A DNA stretch of 64,000 nucleotides from UBA1672 sp033851915 (GCA_033851915.1 JAWSVM010000001.1:806001-870000), one strand, 5' to 3'. Counted from the stretch's first letter, positions 28,086 through 37,908 are shown. Made by a program: numbers and translations. The notes: generated from the sequence alone by a model not told the origin.

Positions 28086-29498
28086 TTAAGACGCGTAAGG
28101 GTTCTTACTGGCGCGTATCAATAAACGTAAGGGAACACTCGGGATATCAAAATCACGGCGCAAACCGTTGGTGATATAACGACGATAAGAGTCCGGCAAT
28201 TCTTTTGGGCGCGAAACCCATAGGGCAAAAGTCGGTGGGCGTGTTTTGATCTGCGTAATATATTTCACACGGTTATGTCGCCCGCCAACAAGAGGCGCAG
28301 GGTTTTTGCTTTCCATACGAGACAGCCATCTGTTCAGGCCACCTGTGCCAACACGTTTATTCCAGATTTCATAGGTTTTTAGGGCTTTATAGAATAATTT
28401 ATCTATATTCTTGCCGTTTTTTGCGGAAATTGTCGCAAATTCAATATCTTTGGTTTGGGAGAGGGAGGTTGAAAGTTTGTGCTTTATATCATCCAGCACT
28501 TTTGACCTGTCACTGACACTGTCCCATTTATTCACAGCGATAACCAAAGCGCGGCCTTCGTCAGCGACGTGTTGGGCAATCTGTAAGTCTTGTTTTTCCA
28601 ATGCCATGTTACCATCGAGTACAAGGATAACAATTTGTGCCAGACGAATGGCGCGGAAGGAATCCTCGGTCGACATTTTTTCGATATGGTTTGATATCTT
28701 TGATTTCCGGCGTAAGCCTGCCGTATCGACCAGCTTGAATTTACGGCCTTCATATTCCCAATCCACAGCAATTGCGTCGCGGGTGATGCCTGCTTCGGGG
28801 CCTGTCATCACGCGTTGCTCGTTTAATATTGTATTGAGCAGCGTCGATTTACCGACATTCGGGCGACCGACAATCGCAATTTTAATTGGTTTTTCAGGAT
28901 CATCTTCTTCTTGTTTAAAGACGTAATCTTCCAGTCCTTCGATATCATCAAGATTGTCAAATTCACCTTTGACGCTGCCGTCTTCGTCTTCTATTTCCTC
29001 TTCTTCAGGGAAATAGGGGATTAGGGCGTTATGGATTTCATCGAATCCGATGCTGTGCTCGGCGGAGATTGCAATGGGGTCGCCAAAGCCCAGTGAATAG
29101 GCTTCGCCAACACCGCTTTGGGAAACTTTATTGCTTTCACATTTATTAACAACCAGAATGATCGGTTTGTGTTGTTTGCGCAAGAATGCAGCGAAATGTT
29201 CGTCGGAGGGGGTTACGCCTTCGCGCCCGTCAACGATAAATAAAATAACATCTGCCATATGCAAAGCGGCTTCTGTTTGTTGGCGCATGCGTCCTTGAAT
29301 GGAATCGTCAAACCTTTCTTCAAGGCCGGCCGTATCAATGATAATCACTTGTTCCCCGAAGAGATTGGCTTCGGCCTCTCTCCAGTCGCGGGTAACACCG
29401 GGGGTGTTATCAACAATGGCCAGTCTTTTGCCTGCCAATTTATTAAATAATGTTGATTTACCAACGTTCGGGCGGCCAACAATTGCGATTTTTAACAT
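28086..29498 (-). CDS. der: ribosome-assembly GTPase Der (EngA)
   Basis: 470 residues with the tandem GTPase domains unique to Der. GRPNVGKST occurs twice (residues about 7-15 and 211-219), each followed by DTAGL and NKCE/NKWD motifs. An acidic linker (EEEEIEDEDG) joins the two G domains and a KH-like domain ends the protein. Der acts in 50S subunit maturation. It is the third gene of a yfgM-bamB-der minus-strand cluster that matches the gammaproteobacterial order. Confidence 0.95.
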   Translation of the reverse strand: MLKIAIVGRPNVGKSTLFNKLAGKRLAIVDNTPGVTRDWREAEANLFGEQVIIIDTAGLEERFDDSIQGRMRQQTEAALHMADVILFIVDGREGVTPSDEHFAAFLRKQHKPIILVVNKCESNKVSQSGVGEAYSLGFGDPIAISAEHSIGFDEIHNALIPYFPEEEEIEDEDGSVKGEFDNLDDIEGLEDYVFKQEEDDPEKPIKIAIVGRPNVGKSTLLNTILNEQRVMTGPEAGITRDAIAVDWEYEGRKFKLVDTAGLRRKSKISNHIEKMSTEDSFRAIRLAQIVILVLDGNMALEKQDLQIAQHVADEGRALVIAVNKWDSVSDRSKVLDDIKHKLSTSLSQTKDIEFATISAKNGKNIDKLFYKALKTYEIWNKRVGTGGLNRWLSRMESKNPAPLVGGRHNRVKYITQIKTRPPTFALWVSRPKELPDSYRRYITNGLRRDFDIPSVPLRLLIRASKNPYAS

Positions 29499-29591
29499 AT
29501 CTATTCTGCTTTATTCTACGTTCTATAAGTGGCCTGCCTAGGCGTAAATCCGCCTAGTGCCATCTATTTTTGAACGGTCTTACCATATATC

Positions 29592-30929
29592 TTATTTATA
29601 TGCTATTAAACTTCCGTCTTCTGACAAAAGATATAATGTCTCATTGGCCACGATGGGGGCGATTTGCACGTTTTTCTTGGTTCTGGTGGTGCGTAGGATT
29701 TGACCGTTTTGCGCGTCTATTTCCACGAAATAGCCATGAGAACCAGCGAGGATCAATCTGCCGGAGGCCATGACAGGGCCGCTCCAGTAAATCGGGTCTT
29801 CGCGATCATCAGGGTCTTCAAAGCGTTCCAGCTCTTCTATCCATAGGATTGCGCCATTGGCAGCACTTAGGGCGATTAACTGACTGTCAGAGGATAGAAC
29901 GTATATCGTATTACCTGCGATCCACGGTGTTTGTGATCCGCTGATTTCTCTTTGCCAGACACGTGTTCCGGTTCTTTCGTCTATCGCAGCGATCTTTCCG
30001 CCGAAACTGATCGATATAATCAATCCGTTATCCAGCACAGGCATGGCTTTTATGTCGGAGAGGCTTTCCAGCCCACCGCCGTAACGGCGCACACTCGCAA
30101 GGTTGTCAGACCAAGCAACTGAGCCATTTTCAATGCGCAGGGCAGTGATCTCGCCGGAGGAAAATACGGGAACGACAATATCGCCATTTGCAGCGGGGCT
30201 GGCAGCGCCAAGCAACCCTGTGGTCTCACCTATACCTGTATATTCCCACAGGCTTGTTCCGTCTTTCGCGCTTAAAGTGACAAGGCGGCTATCTATTGTC
30301 GATATGAAGACACGGCCGCCAATAACTGTTGGTGCTGCTCTTGATGGTGCAGGTAGTCTTTTGCGCCATTGTATGTCGCCATTGCTTGGTGAGATGGCCA
30401 GAACTTCATCATATCCGTTTGTCACATATAATAAATCATGGGCAAATGATATGCCGCCACTAATAACGGACTCGCCTTCATCTTCTTTCTCGACATCTGT
30501 CTTCCAGATAAGTTTTCCGGTTTGCATGTTGAAAGCAGATAATCTTGAATCTGTATCCAGTGTATAAATGATATTCTTCGCAATAATAGGCTGCGCGGTG
30601 AGGGGGAGACCGTTCGAACTTCCTGATCCGATATCAGAAGACCAAATACGTTTCAATTGTGTATTAGGCAGGGATGTATTTTGCATGGAGTGATTGGGAT
30701 ATCCACCTGCCTGAGGCCATGATGTGTTCGTCCAAGGCTGAGGGATAGTGAAGTTTTGTTGATCTTCTTGTGATACATCAGGGGTTAATGTTTTTTGCAA
30801 TTCCAAAACAGAAATACGCTTGCCTTCTAATTTTGGGACTTCGTCTTTTTCAAACATGCCGGAAACGCTGGAGCATGATCCGAGGATTAAAATAGAAGAT
30901 ACGGCTAGTATCGTTTTGTTTTTTAACAT
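29592..30929 (-). CDS. bamB: outer-membrane assembly lipoprotein BamB-like (PQQ beta-propeller)
   Basis: 445 residues. A lipoprotein signal ends at LGSC with C19 as the lipidated residue. The rest is an eight-bladed PQQ-type beta-propeller with repeated blades such as GKLIWKTDVEKE, GDIQWRKRLPAP, GTSLWEYTG and GTRVWQREISG. BamB is a periplasmic accessory subunit of the Bam complex that inserts outer-membrane beta-barrels. Position between yfgM-like and der supports the call. A small perfect hairpin (29538-29557) lies in the gap before der. Confidence 0.88.
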   Translation of the reverse strand: MLKNKTILAVSSILILGSCSSVSGMFEKDEVPKLEGKRISVLELQKTLTPDVSQEDQQNFTIPQPWTNTSWPQAGGYPNHSMQNTSLPNTQLKRIWSSDIGSGSSNGLPLTAQPIIAKNIIYTLDTDSRLSAFNMQTGKLIWKTDVEKEDEGESVISGGISFAHDLLYVTNGYDEVLAISPSNGDIQWRKRLPAPSRAAPTVIGGRVFISTIDSRLVTLSAKDGTSLWEYTGIGETTGLLGAASPAANGDIVVPVFSSGEITALRIENGSVAWSDNLASVRRYGGGLESLSDIKAMPVLDNGLIISISFGGKIAAIDERTGTRVWQREISGSQTPWIAGNTIYVLSSDSQLIALSAANGAILWIEELERFEDPDDREDPIYWSGPVMASGRLILAGSHGYFVEIDAQNGQILRTTRTKKNVQIAPIVANETLYLLSEDGSLIAYK

Positions 30930-30988
30930 TCTGTTATCCCTGTATTTTTAAGCAATTTTTAATTTTTTAATGTTGGCACGTGCATGTA

Positions 30989-31633
30989 TTAAATTTTGTC
31001 TTTCAATGCGTATAAAATGTCCAGAGACTGTGCTTTTTGTTTGAGTGTCTGTGGCGTTATGTCGCTTGCTAATATGCGATTTAGCTGGCTGCGTGCGGTT
31101 TTATAGTCATGAATAGAGTTCGCTTGAAGCAGCGCTGCCTCCATCATTGCATGGTATCTCCATGGGTTATCTTTGTTTGATATAATGGCCTCAAGCTTGG
31201 TTATTTTATCTTCTGCGCTTATATCTTTTGAGATTGAAATGACCATATAAGAGGCAAGTTGTGCGATTGTCGGATCGGTATTTGGATCTGCTTCTAACGT
31301 TTTATATGTTTGTAATGCTTTTTCATTGTCGCCGTTTTCAAGATACAGACCTGCGGCTTCGATGCCTGTGAGGCTGCGTAAGCCTGCTTGTAAATTCGGA
31401 GAAAGGGCAAGCAAGTCGTCTGCGCTGTAATCTGTTTTGGTTGTCACGGAAAACAAGAGTTCTGTTTGCGCAGCATTTTTAGACATTTCCCAAGATTTGT
31501 ATCCAGCATTGGCTGCTGTACCTAAAACGATCATGCTTAAAAAGCCAATGAAAAATCCGCCATATCTCTGCCAGATTTTTTCCAGCTTTTCTTGCTTTAA
31601 TGCTTCATCTACTTCGATAAAAATGTCCGCCAT
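30989..31633 (-). CDS. YfgM-like TPR protein anchored in the inner membrane
   Basis: 214 residues. A short N-terminal segment (EVDEALKQEKLEKIWQRYG) precedes one membrane helix (about 26-46) and a periplasmic tetratricopeptide-like domain (TPR_21 type). YfgM is an ancillary SecYEG partner linking translocation to periplasmic chaperones. Both the N-terminal motif and the conserved position ahead of bamB and der support this. Confidence 0.8.
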   Translation of the reverse strand: MADIFIEVDEALKQEKLEKIWQRYGGFFIGFLSMIVLGTAANAGYKSWEMSKNAAQTELLFSVTTKTDYSADDLLALSPNLQAGLRSLTGIEAAGLYLENGDNEKALQTYKTLEADPNTDPTIAQLASYMVISISKDISAEDKITKLEAIISNKDNPWRYHAMMEAALLQANSIHDYKTARSQLNRILASDITPQTLKQKAQSLDILYALKDKI

Positions 31634-31748
31634 ATGCTTGACCCTTATTTTGTACTTTTATGGATGGGGGCATTGTAATCATATTTACGCTCAAAACCAG
31701 TGTTTTTGAATAAGAGGCGCGACTTTGTTGTGTTTACTATTGCGTTGC

Positions 31749-32303
31749 TTAAGTTTTCCACTTAATGGAGCATCCCATTGATGGGGTTTGGGTCGCTGAT
31801 ATTTGCCCTTTATTTTTAGACTCCAGCATCGCATTCAACAGCTCCGGGACTGTCTGTTCATCGGCGGGTTTGTTGGCGGCGCTGTCCAAACGTCCGCGGT
31901 ATTGCAACAGGCCGTCCTTATTAAAACCGAAGAAATCGGGGGTACAAACCGCGTCATAAGATTTTGCTATATTTTGTGTTTTATCAATAAGATAAGGGAA
32001 GTTAAACTGATTTTTTCCGGCAAATATTTTCATGTTCTCAAAGGAATCTGCGGGGTATATCTCCGTATCATTGGCCATGATGGCCACGCATCCGATGCCT
32101 TCTGTTTGTAAACGGTTACAAGTCTTTGCCAGACGATCTATAATCGCGATGACGTAGGGGCAATGATTACAGATAAACATCACCACAAGGCCATGCTCCC
32201 CCATGCAATTTTTCAGGCTGTATGTTTGTCCGTCAATATTGGTGAGTGAGAAATCAGGGGCTGTGAAGCCATCCAGCTTTTTCGGTGTGTGGAGTAGTGC
32301 CAT
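31749..32303 (-). CDS. thioredoxin-fold protein (AhpC/Redoxin type) with CxxC
   Basis: 184 residues. The redox motif is CNHCPY (C45 and C48) in a FICNHCPYVIAI context, and APDFSLTNIDGQTYSL is the usual redoxin opening. There is no signal peptide, so it should act in the cytoplasm. The C-terminus ends in PSMGCSIKWK, which is typical for this group of thioredoxin-family proteins. It starts 20 bp after the LOG-like gene stop in the same direction, so the two may share a transcript. Confidence 0.78.
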   Translation of the reverse strand: MALLHTPKKLDGFTAPDFSLTNIDGQTYSLKNCMGEHGLVVMFICNHCPYVIAIIDRLAKTCNRLQTEGIGCVAIMANDTEIYPADSFENMKIFAGKNQFNFPYLIDKTQNIAKSYDAVCTPDFFGFNKDGLLQYRGRLDSAANKPADEQTVPELLNAMLESKNKGQISATQTPSMGCSIKWKT

Positions 32304-32323
32304 GTTTGCTTTCTTATGGGGGT

Positions 32324-35167
32324 TTAGTCAGGATCATAATGAGGCTGCAGGTTCTTTTTCTCCATGGTTTCACTGTAAGTTTGACGAATTGTTGTTTTAG
32401 GATCGGGGTGGCCGGATTCGCCCATTAACCACGGTAGAAGTATATTTTTGCTACGTTCGAACGGGAAGATTGTATATTCTTCTTGTGGGCGTTCGACAGG
32501 GAAATATGTCATTTCTCTTTGAGATATTTCTCCTATAATTTCCAAAGTTTCTTTCGGTGTTGTACTCGCATAAACACCGTTATTATTGTCCAAATCACCA
32601 CGTTTTTCCATGAGATCCAATAAGGCGTCATGTGGTGAAATTGTTCCGGTTGGTAAATCACGCGGGGCATTTTCAATGATAAGATGAATGCGATCTGCCC
32701 CTGGTACATTTAATTCCTTTAAAGCCATAACCGCGGCCATTTCCTGAAGGCCACCGATACCACAGCCTTGTGCAACTGCAATTTTTTTCATCGAGGGGCT
32801 TTTCTGTAATTTCTCTATTTCGAGAAGCTGCCAAATGCGCAGAAAAATATCCGGCGCAACAACGCCATAATCTTCGCCCATAAGGTGGCGCATTGCCTCA
32901 AACGGCGCGCCTTCTGTTTTCATAGCATTAGGGTCTTGCACCCCCATGACATTCACATCGAATCCTTCACGGCGAAGTTGTAACCCTGCCCAAACGACAG
33001 CGCCCATAGGGCCGGACATTCCAAAACCGCTCATATTATCAAAGCCGTTTAGCCCGCAATTAACGGCTAACTCATAAGCATTATTATTATCGACAGGGCT
33101 TGCGGATGTTGCAGATTCCAAAAATACAATCGCATCACGCTCGGTTTCGGGCAGTGGGGTGAGGTTAAATTCCGTATAATCCTCATACGTATATTGTTCC
33201 AGAATTTGTTTCTTTATATGCTCGGAAGCTTGGCTGATATCGTCCGAACAATAAAATAGATGCTGCATATCTTGCGGAACCATATTGGCTCTTTTCAGGT
33301 GGTCGCAGATGTTTTCAAAATCTGTGCGCTCTGATGTGTCTGAGTGGAATACCACGGGCATACCATTTGCATTCGGGTTGCTGAGTTGTTTCTCAACAAT
33401 TGTGCTGGCGGGTAGGAAGATATTATTTGTCCAGAAATTGCTGTCTTGTAAATCAGTTGTGTTCGGAACGAAGATCGCTTTGGATTGATATATGGTGCTG
33501 CGTATATCATCAAATGATCGGATAGGCGAATCTCTGACCTCCAGAACTAATCCATTATCTGCGAGTTCCTGAGTGTATTTATCCTTTAGGTCTTCGGATA
33601 ATGTTAGTGGGCAATGAACGACGAGGCCTTTCACTTTATCGTAATCTGCTTTGAGGCTAACGTTATTTTTAGGCATGCGCACAGCATCGGAAAACCCGCG
33701 GATTGCTTTGGAAATAGCCAGTTCTTTCACCATCCATGGGTCATTGTCGGCCTCCATTTGTGCCAAGGTTTCATCGCGGTCTAGCGGTCTATGAAAGTGG
33801 CGTTGTGTTTTATGCCCATGATTAACAGACAGTAGAGGGTCCAGATCAATAGAGGCCCGTAAGACTGTGGTGGATTTGAAAGCGTAATATCGTGGGTTCT
33901 TTATATCATCTTGTTTTAGCGGCATGTATAAAACAACGCAGTTATCAAGGAGGCGACGATCAGCTTTGCGACCCTCTTTTGTTTCTATCTCTTTTAAGGC
34001 CTGATCACATAATGCATAGGTGTCTTCATTGGTTCCGATAGATTGCGACCATGGTTTTGTTTCGGCGGCGGGGTATTCCGCGTAAGGGTGGGTGGTTGAT
34101 TTATAAGGTTCTAACGCTTGTGTATCGCGCAGGCCGCGTTCCGCATTACATTCTCCACCATCATAATAAATCAGGCCGGCTTCTTCATAGGGAATGCCCA
34201 TTTTTTCAAGGACGTCCAAAACATGGGGGTTATCTTTTTTATCTTCGGTTGTTGTGAGTGCCTTCGCAAAATTATTTCCGGCAAAGGTCCATTGGAATTC
34301 CGGATCATGCTCGCTTAAGCCACCGAGGCTGTCAGATGTAATTGTTTGTAAATCAGAGCGCTGATCGCGTAGCGCTTTTCTGATGTCGCTTACTTTCTCA
34401 TCACTGCTTGTGGCCTGAAATGCTTTCTCATGAATAAGCTGCGGTAGTTTGGGCAGGGTTTTATTGATATCGATACCAATATGAGACAGGCGGCCAATTA
34501 TTGTTCTTGGCTCGTCCACAACAGTGATCATTGTGCCGCGTGTGTTCTTATCAAACACCTCATTCAAGGCATTAACATCTGCTTGTGAGTCTAAATTCAG
34601 CAAATGTAGAAATGGGGTGAAGCGCTCGCTGGAATTATCAATGATTATATTGCGCGTGGATTTGTCGCGGCCTTCTGCGATGTCACGCAGTAATTTCACC
34701 GTTTGGGAGAGGGATACAACATCACCTTTGGCATGCAAAAGCAGGTTTGGTGAACGTTCGTATAGGCCGCTATAATCACGACGATCTCTGAAATGTAAAT
34801 TTGCGCCTGCAATCGTAAAATTCCGCATTTGGATTTTGGAGGCTCGTCCGCTGAACCTTTCGCTCGCAAGGTGGAGGTTCTCGTGCAATGGATGGACTTG
34901 CGTATTGGCTTCCAGTAATATTTTTTCATCGCCTGACTTTATTTGATCGGGCGTGATGTAATACATTTCCGGTCTTGTATCCAGACTGCGATCCAAGGCC
35001 TGATCAAAATCATCAGGATAGAAGCTGTGAAGCAGGTCAATGACAAGCTGTTCTTTATGAATTTTAGGCGCAAGATAGAGCTTTTCTCCATCTAGGACCT
35101 TATCCAGACATGCATCAATATACTCTAATTCATCGCGCAACGATGAAAGGCCACTTATATCACCCAT
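32324..35167 (-). CDS. 947-residue protein with LOG-like Rossmann region(s), function unknown
   Basis: A large cytoplasmic protein without signal or membrane helices. The C-terminal third (about 675-880) follows the pattern of LOG/lysine-decarboxylase-like Rossmann proteins: IVFLESATSAS, then FGMSGPMGAVVWAGLQL, then GCGIGGLQEMAAV where LOG proteins have PGGxGTxxE. An earlier segment (about 145-235; RNIIIDNSSERFTPFLHLL and ITVVDEPRTIIGRL) looks like the end of another LOG-like unit. A middle block around residues 320-420 has a YYDGGECNAERGLRD motif that only vaguely recalls ITPase/HAM1 proteins. LOG enzymes release nucleobases from nucleotides, so nucleotide metabolism is a guess. It probably shares a transcript with the thioredoxin-like gene. 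Confidence 0.5.
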   Translation of the reverse strand: MGDISGLSSLRDELEYIDACLDKVLDGEKLYLAPKIHKEQLVIDLLHSFYPDDFDQALDRSLDTRPEMYYITPDQIKSGDEKILLEANTQVHPLHENLHLASERFSGRASKIQMRNFTIAGANLHFRDRRDYSGLYERSPNLLLHAKGDVVSLSQTVKLLRDIAEGRDKSTRNIIIDNSSERFTPFLHLLNLDSQADVNALNEVFDKNTRGTMITVVDEPRTIIGRLSHIGIDINKTLPKLPQLIHEKAFQATSSDEKVSDIRKALRDQRSDLQTITSDSLGGLSEHDPEFQWTFAGNNFAKALTTTEDKKDNPHVLDVLEKMGIPYEEAGLIYYDGGECNAERGLRDTQALEPYKSTTHPYAEYPAAETKPWSQSIGTNEDTYALCDQALKEIETKEGRKADRRLLDNCVVLYMPLKQDDIKNPRYYAFKSTTVLRASIDLDPLLSVNHGHKTQRHFHRPLDRDETLAQMEADNDPWMVKELAISKAIRGFSDAVRMPKNNVSLKADYDKVKGLVVHCPLTLSEDLKDKYTQELADNGLVLEVRDSPIRSFDDIRSTIYQSKAIFVPNTTDLQDSNFWTNNIFLPASTIVEKQLSNPNANGMPVVFHSDTSERTDFENICDHLKRANMVPQDMQHLFYCSDDISQASEHIKKQILEQYTYEDYTEFNLTPLPETERDAIVFLESATSASPVDNNNAYELAVNCGLNGFDNMSGFGMSGPMGAVVWAGLQLRREGFDVNVMGVQDPNAMKTEGAPFEAMRHLMGEDYGVVAPDIFLRIWQLLEIEKLQKSPSMKKIAVAQGCGIGGLQEMAAVMALKELNVPGADRIHLIIENAPRDLPTGTISPHDALLDLMEKRGDLDNNNGVYASTTPKETLEIIGEISQREMTYFPVERPQEEYTIFPFERSKNILLPWLMGESGHPDPKTTIRQTYSETMEKKNLQPHYDPD

Positions 35168-35351
35168 GGTAAAAACCCAGTTTTTTTATTAATTTTATAT
35201 TTATTATCACTTGTTATTTCTACCATAATTACGAAGCTGAGTGCAAAGTTTTATGAATGGTGATTTATGAGCGATATGATGTTTGGAGGCGCGTGGGGCG
35301 GGGACTTTATGTTTCCTTCCTTTATGCCCTATAATTTGCTATAATAACTCT

Positions 35352-35684
35352 ATGGTATTTGAAGTCATTAATAATCCGGCATTCGTTCAAGCGCCTGGTT
35401 TCACACAAGAACAATTCCGCAAACTGGATCAGGTTTATTGCGCAGCGGCGTCGCTTAAGACGCTGAATTACAGAACTGTGGACTGTGATTTTGATGAAGG
35501 CGTTGCCACCTATACCTATTATGTATCTTCTCAACATATGCCGTATTTACAGTTTATTATCGGTAAAGTCGGGCCGCAAACCATGATGTATGAGCTGTAT
35601 AAGCAAGGCAAAGGGCGGATTGCTAAATCCGGTGTATTTGAGCGTACTTATGAGCGGCTTTGCAAGGAAATCGAGAGTTTATAG
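35352..35684 (+). CDS. hypothetical protein, 110 residues
   Basis: The preferred start is the ATG at 35352 (MVFEVINNPAFVQAPGF). An in-frame TTG at 35283 would add 23 residues of unlikely composition. No good ribosome site precedes either start. The protein is soluble, mixed alpha/beta by appearance, with no motif I recognise. It is preceded by a 25-codon Gly/Met/Phe-rich mini-ORF ending 7 bases upstream. Confidence 0.5.
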   Translation: MVFEVINNPAFVQAPGFTQEQFRKLDQVYCAAASLKTLNYRTVDCDFDEGVATYTYYVSSQHMPYLQFIIGKVGPQTMMYELYKQGKGRIAKSGVFERTYERLCKEIESL

Positions 35685-35772
35685 TCGCTTAACGTGATTT
35701 TTTTCATTTATGGGGTGTTTCTCGGTGGAATTCCTGTAATATGTCTTGTGCATATTTTTACAGGATATAATG

Positions 35773-36906
35773 ATGCGTCTTAAATTTTCCAAATTCAAAA
35801 TATATTGTTCGGTTATCGCAATGGGAGCGTGCTTTGCCTCTCCATCTTTTGCGGAGTATCAGAAAAACTATATAGGTGATATGGAGACGTATATCGCTGT
35901 TTATGAAGATACGCTTGTTCATCTTGCGCGCAAACATAGCCTTGGGTTTGTAGAGGTGCGCGCAGCTAACCCTGCCCTTGATCCATGGATACCGGGTGCG
36001 GGTGCGGAAGTTATTTTGCCAAAGCGCCATTTATTGCCTGACGCAAAGCGTGTGGGGTTGGTGATTAACTTGCCGGAGATGCGTGTCTATGGCTATTTAA
36101 ATGGCGATGATGCGCCCGTGACATATCCTTTGGGCATTGGCCGTGAGGGGCTGGATACGCCGATTGGCATAACTTCTATTGTTCGTAAGAAGGAGGGGCC
36201 GACATGGCGTCCGACATCGCGTATGCGCAAAGCCGATCCGAAATTGCCTGCTGTTGTTCCACCAGGGCCTGATAACCCGCTTGGTACGCATGCTTTGTAT
36301 TTGGGCTGGGCGCAATATGCTATTCACGGAACCAGCAGACCTTATGGTATTGGGCGTCGTGTGAGTAGTGGATGCATACGTATGTATCCCGAAAGTATTA
36401 TCAAGCTGTTTGGGCAAGTGCCTGTCGGGACAAGAGTGAATGTGGTGAACCAGCCGATTAAGGTGGCCTGGATTGGCAATGAGTTGTATTTGGAGGCGCA
36501 TCCTGACATGGAGCAGGCCATCAAGATGGAGGAAACCGGCGCGGTTGAACATCAAAGATTGAGTGATAAGGATATGACCCTGATTATTGATAAGGCCGGT
36601 ATGTATAGTGAGCGGTTAAATTGGCCGCGTATCCGCGCTGCGGTGCGGGATCGTTCAGGTTATCCAATTCGTATTGCACGGTATTTTGACGACCAAGAGG
36701 CTGACCAGCAGGCCGAAAATGTTGACGATGCAGAACAAATCACGAGTGACGTTGATGAAGTGCAGGAGGCTATTGTACGCCCACCTCAGCCGAAAACGAT
36801 TATTGTGGAGGCTGTGACTCTGGTAGAGGATGGCGTGGTGAGTATCTCTCCCCCTAGAAAGCCGGAGCAGGATAAAGTCGTTAAAATTGGTGCCGGTAAC
36901 CTTTAA
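35773..36906 (+). CDS. L,D-transpeptidase (YkuD) with LysM-like region
   Basis: 378 residues from the ATG at 35773, chosen because AGGAT lies 6 bases upstream; an ATG one codon earlier is equally in frame. A signal peptide ends near FASPSFA. The next 60 residues (TLVHLARKHSLGFVEVRAANP) resemble a LysM peptidoglycan-binding motif. The YkuD catalytic domain carries H185 in YAIHGTSRPYG and the nucleophile C201 in SSGCIRMYP. Such enzymes make 3-3 peptide crosslinks in peptidoglycan or attach lipoproteins to it. The C-terminal 90 residues are Gln/Asp-rich and probably disordered. It overlaps the next gene, on the other strand, by 4 bp. Confidence 0.88.
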   Translation: MRLKFSKFKIYCSVIAMGACFASPSFAEYQKNYIGDMETYIAVYEDTLVHLARKHSLGFVEVRAANPALDPWIPGAGAEVILPKRHLLPDAKRVGLVINLPEMRVYGYLNGDDAPVTYPLGIGREGLDTPIGITSIVRKKEGPTWRPTSRMRKADPKLPAVVPPGPDNPLGTHALYLGWAQYAIHGTSRPYGIGRRVSSGCIRMYPESIIKLFGQVPVGTRVNVVNQPIKVAWIGNELYLEAHPDMEQAIKMEETGAVEHQRLSDKDMTLIIDKAGMYSERLNWPRIRAAVRDRSGYPIRIARYFDDQEADQQAENVDDAEQITSDVDEVQEAIVRPPQPKTIIVEAVTLVEDGVVSISPPRKPEQDKVVKIGAGNL

Positions 36907-37196
36907 GTGTAGGCTGCAAGCAGCTTGATACTGCATATAAAGGGCACCACAATTGGTGCGGCCAAGAAGAATATCTTCCATTTATTTTTGGTAAAGAAGC
37001 TTGCAAAGCTGAATATCACGCATGCTATCCACATGAGCATGATGGTGAGTATGTCTGATTCTTGATGTAATAAGAAGTTTGTATTCTCCACATCAACAAA
37101 GCCTTTTATAGGCGCGAGAGCATATAATATAACGATAACGGCGAAGCCAATAGCGTTTGATGCAAAGAAAAGAAGAACAGGAATAATAGTTTTCAT
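36903..37196 (-). CDS. small membrane protein of unknown function
   Basis: 97 residues from the ATG at 37196 (MKTIIPVLLFFAS); a longer in-frame start at 37247 would place it inside the neighbouring terminator and is rejected. Three hydrophobic helices are visible (about 4-27, 47-65 and 72-92). No family recognised. The ribosome site is weak. Confidence 0.5.
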   Translation of the reverse strand: MKTIIPVLLFFASNAIGFAVIVILYALAPIKGFVDVENTNFLLHQESDILTIMLMWIACVIFSFASFFTKNKWKIFFLAAPIVVPFICSIKLLAAYT

Positions 37197-37230
37197 TGTG
37201 CGCTCACTTTTAGATTTCTTATTATTATAT

Positions 37231-37262
37231 AATAAAAAGACCGTCACAAGGACAGTCTTTTC
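37231..37262 (-). terminator. Rho-independent terminator of the small lipoprotein gene
   Basis: Minus-strand stem AAAGACTGTC/GACGGTCTTT, 10 bp with one G-U pair, loop CTTGT, then TTTTTATT. It lies just after the lipoprotein stop codon at 37290. Confidence 0.85.
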
Positions 37263-37289
37263 TTAAATTTTATACTTTTTACAAAGTGC

Positions 37290-37496
37290 TTATTTTGTTT
37301 GAGCTCTTTGGAAAACGCGCTCAGCCGGAACAACAGCAGTTGGTGTTGCAGCAGGCATCATGTCGCTTTCATACTGTGCTGTACGTTCTTGAGCGTATGG
37401 AGGGGCCGTATCAACGTTACCATTTCCTGTAGTGTCACAAGCAGATAGAGCAAGTGTAGAACCGACTAGGCAAAGTGTCGCAATTGTTTTTTTCAT
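37290..37496 (-). CDS. small lipoprotein, 68 residues
   Basis: MKKTIATLCLVGSTLALSAC is a clear lipoprotein signal with the lipobox LSAC and C20 as the lipidated residue. The mature part is short, Pro/Thr/Ala-rich and without a recognisable domain. A GAGGAAT ribosome site precedes the start and a strong terminator follows, so the gene is real despite its size. It may be an outer-membrane anchored peptide; its function is unknown. Confidence 0.75.
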   Translation of the reverse strand: MKKTIATLCLVGSTLALSACDTTGNGNVDTAPPYAQERTAQYESDMMPAATPTAVVPAERVFQRAQTK

Positions 37497-37908
37497 TTTA
37501 ATTCCTCATTATATTTATTTTATTAACGGTAGGTACCTTGCGAAGAAGGTGATCTTTCAAAACCTATATAGGATTCATTATACTATGCTCATAGTTTTTC
37601 AAGTTATTTTTGATCTTTTTATCAGACATGATTGGATAAGTGCAAAATTGCAACACTTGTAAATGTGAGGTCATGGGCGGTGCTTAACTGTATTGGGGGA
37701 TTAAAATTGTTATTCTCATGCGGTGTTCTGGTTGTGCATGGTTTGTTTCTGCGTGTAACGATAGGCGTAGCGCAAGAATCACCCGAGGAAAAAAGTGTGT
37801 GGTAACTTTGCTATAGGCTTCTTGCCAGCATAGAGTTTCGAGCGTTCTTGTGATAATTTTAAGGTTCTTATTTTATGATGCTAGGAATCAATACTCGCAA
37901 GAAGGCGT
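37497..37908. other. 412-bp intergenic region without a recognisable gene
   Basis: It lies between the divergent lipoprotein gene and ctlX, so it should contain promoters for both. I see no convincing ORF, RNA gene or strong hairpin. A GAAGGCG ribosome site for ctlX is at the right end. Confidence 0.5.

Noticed and set aside
37432..37662. 76-codon open frame on the plus strand
   Set aside because: No ribosome site, and it overlaps the start of the lipoprotein gene, which has better support.
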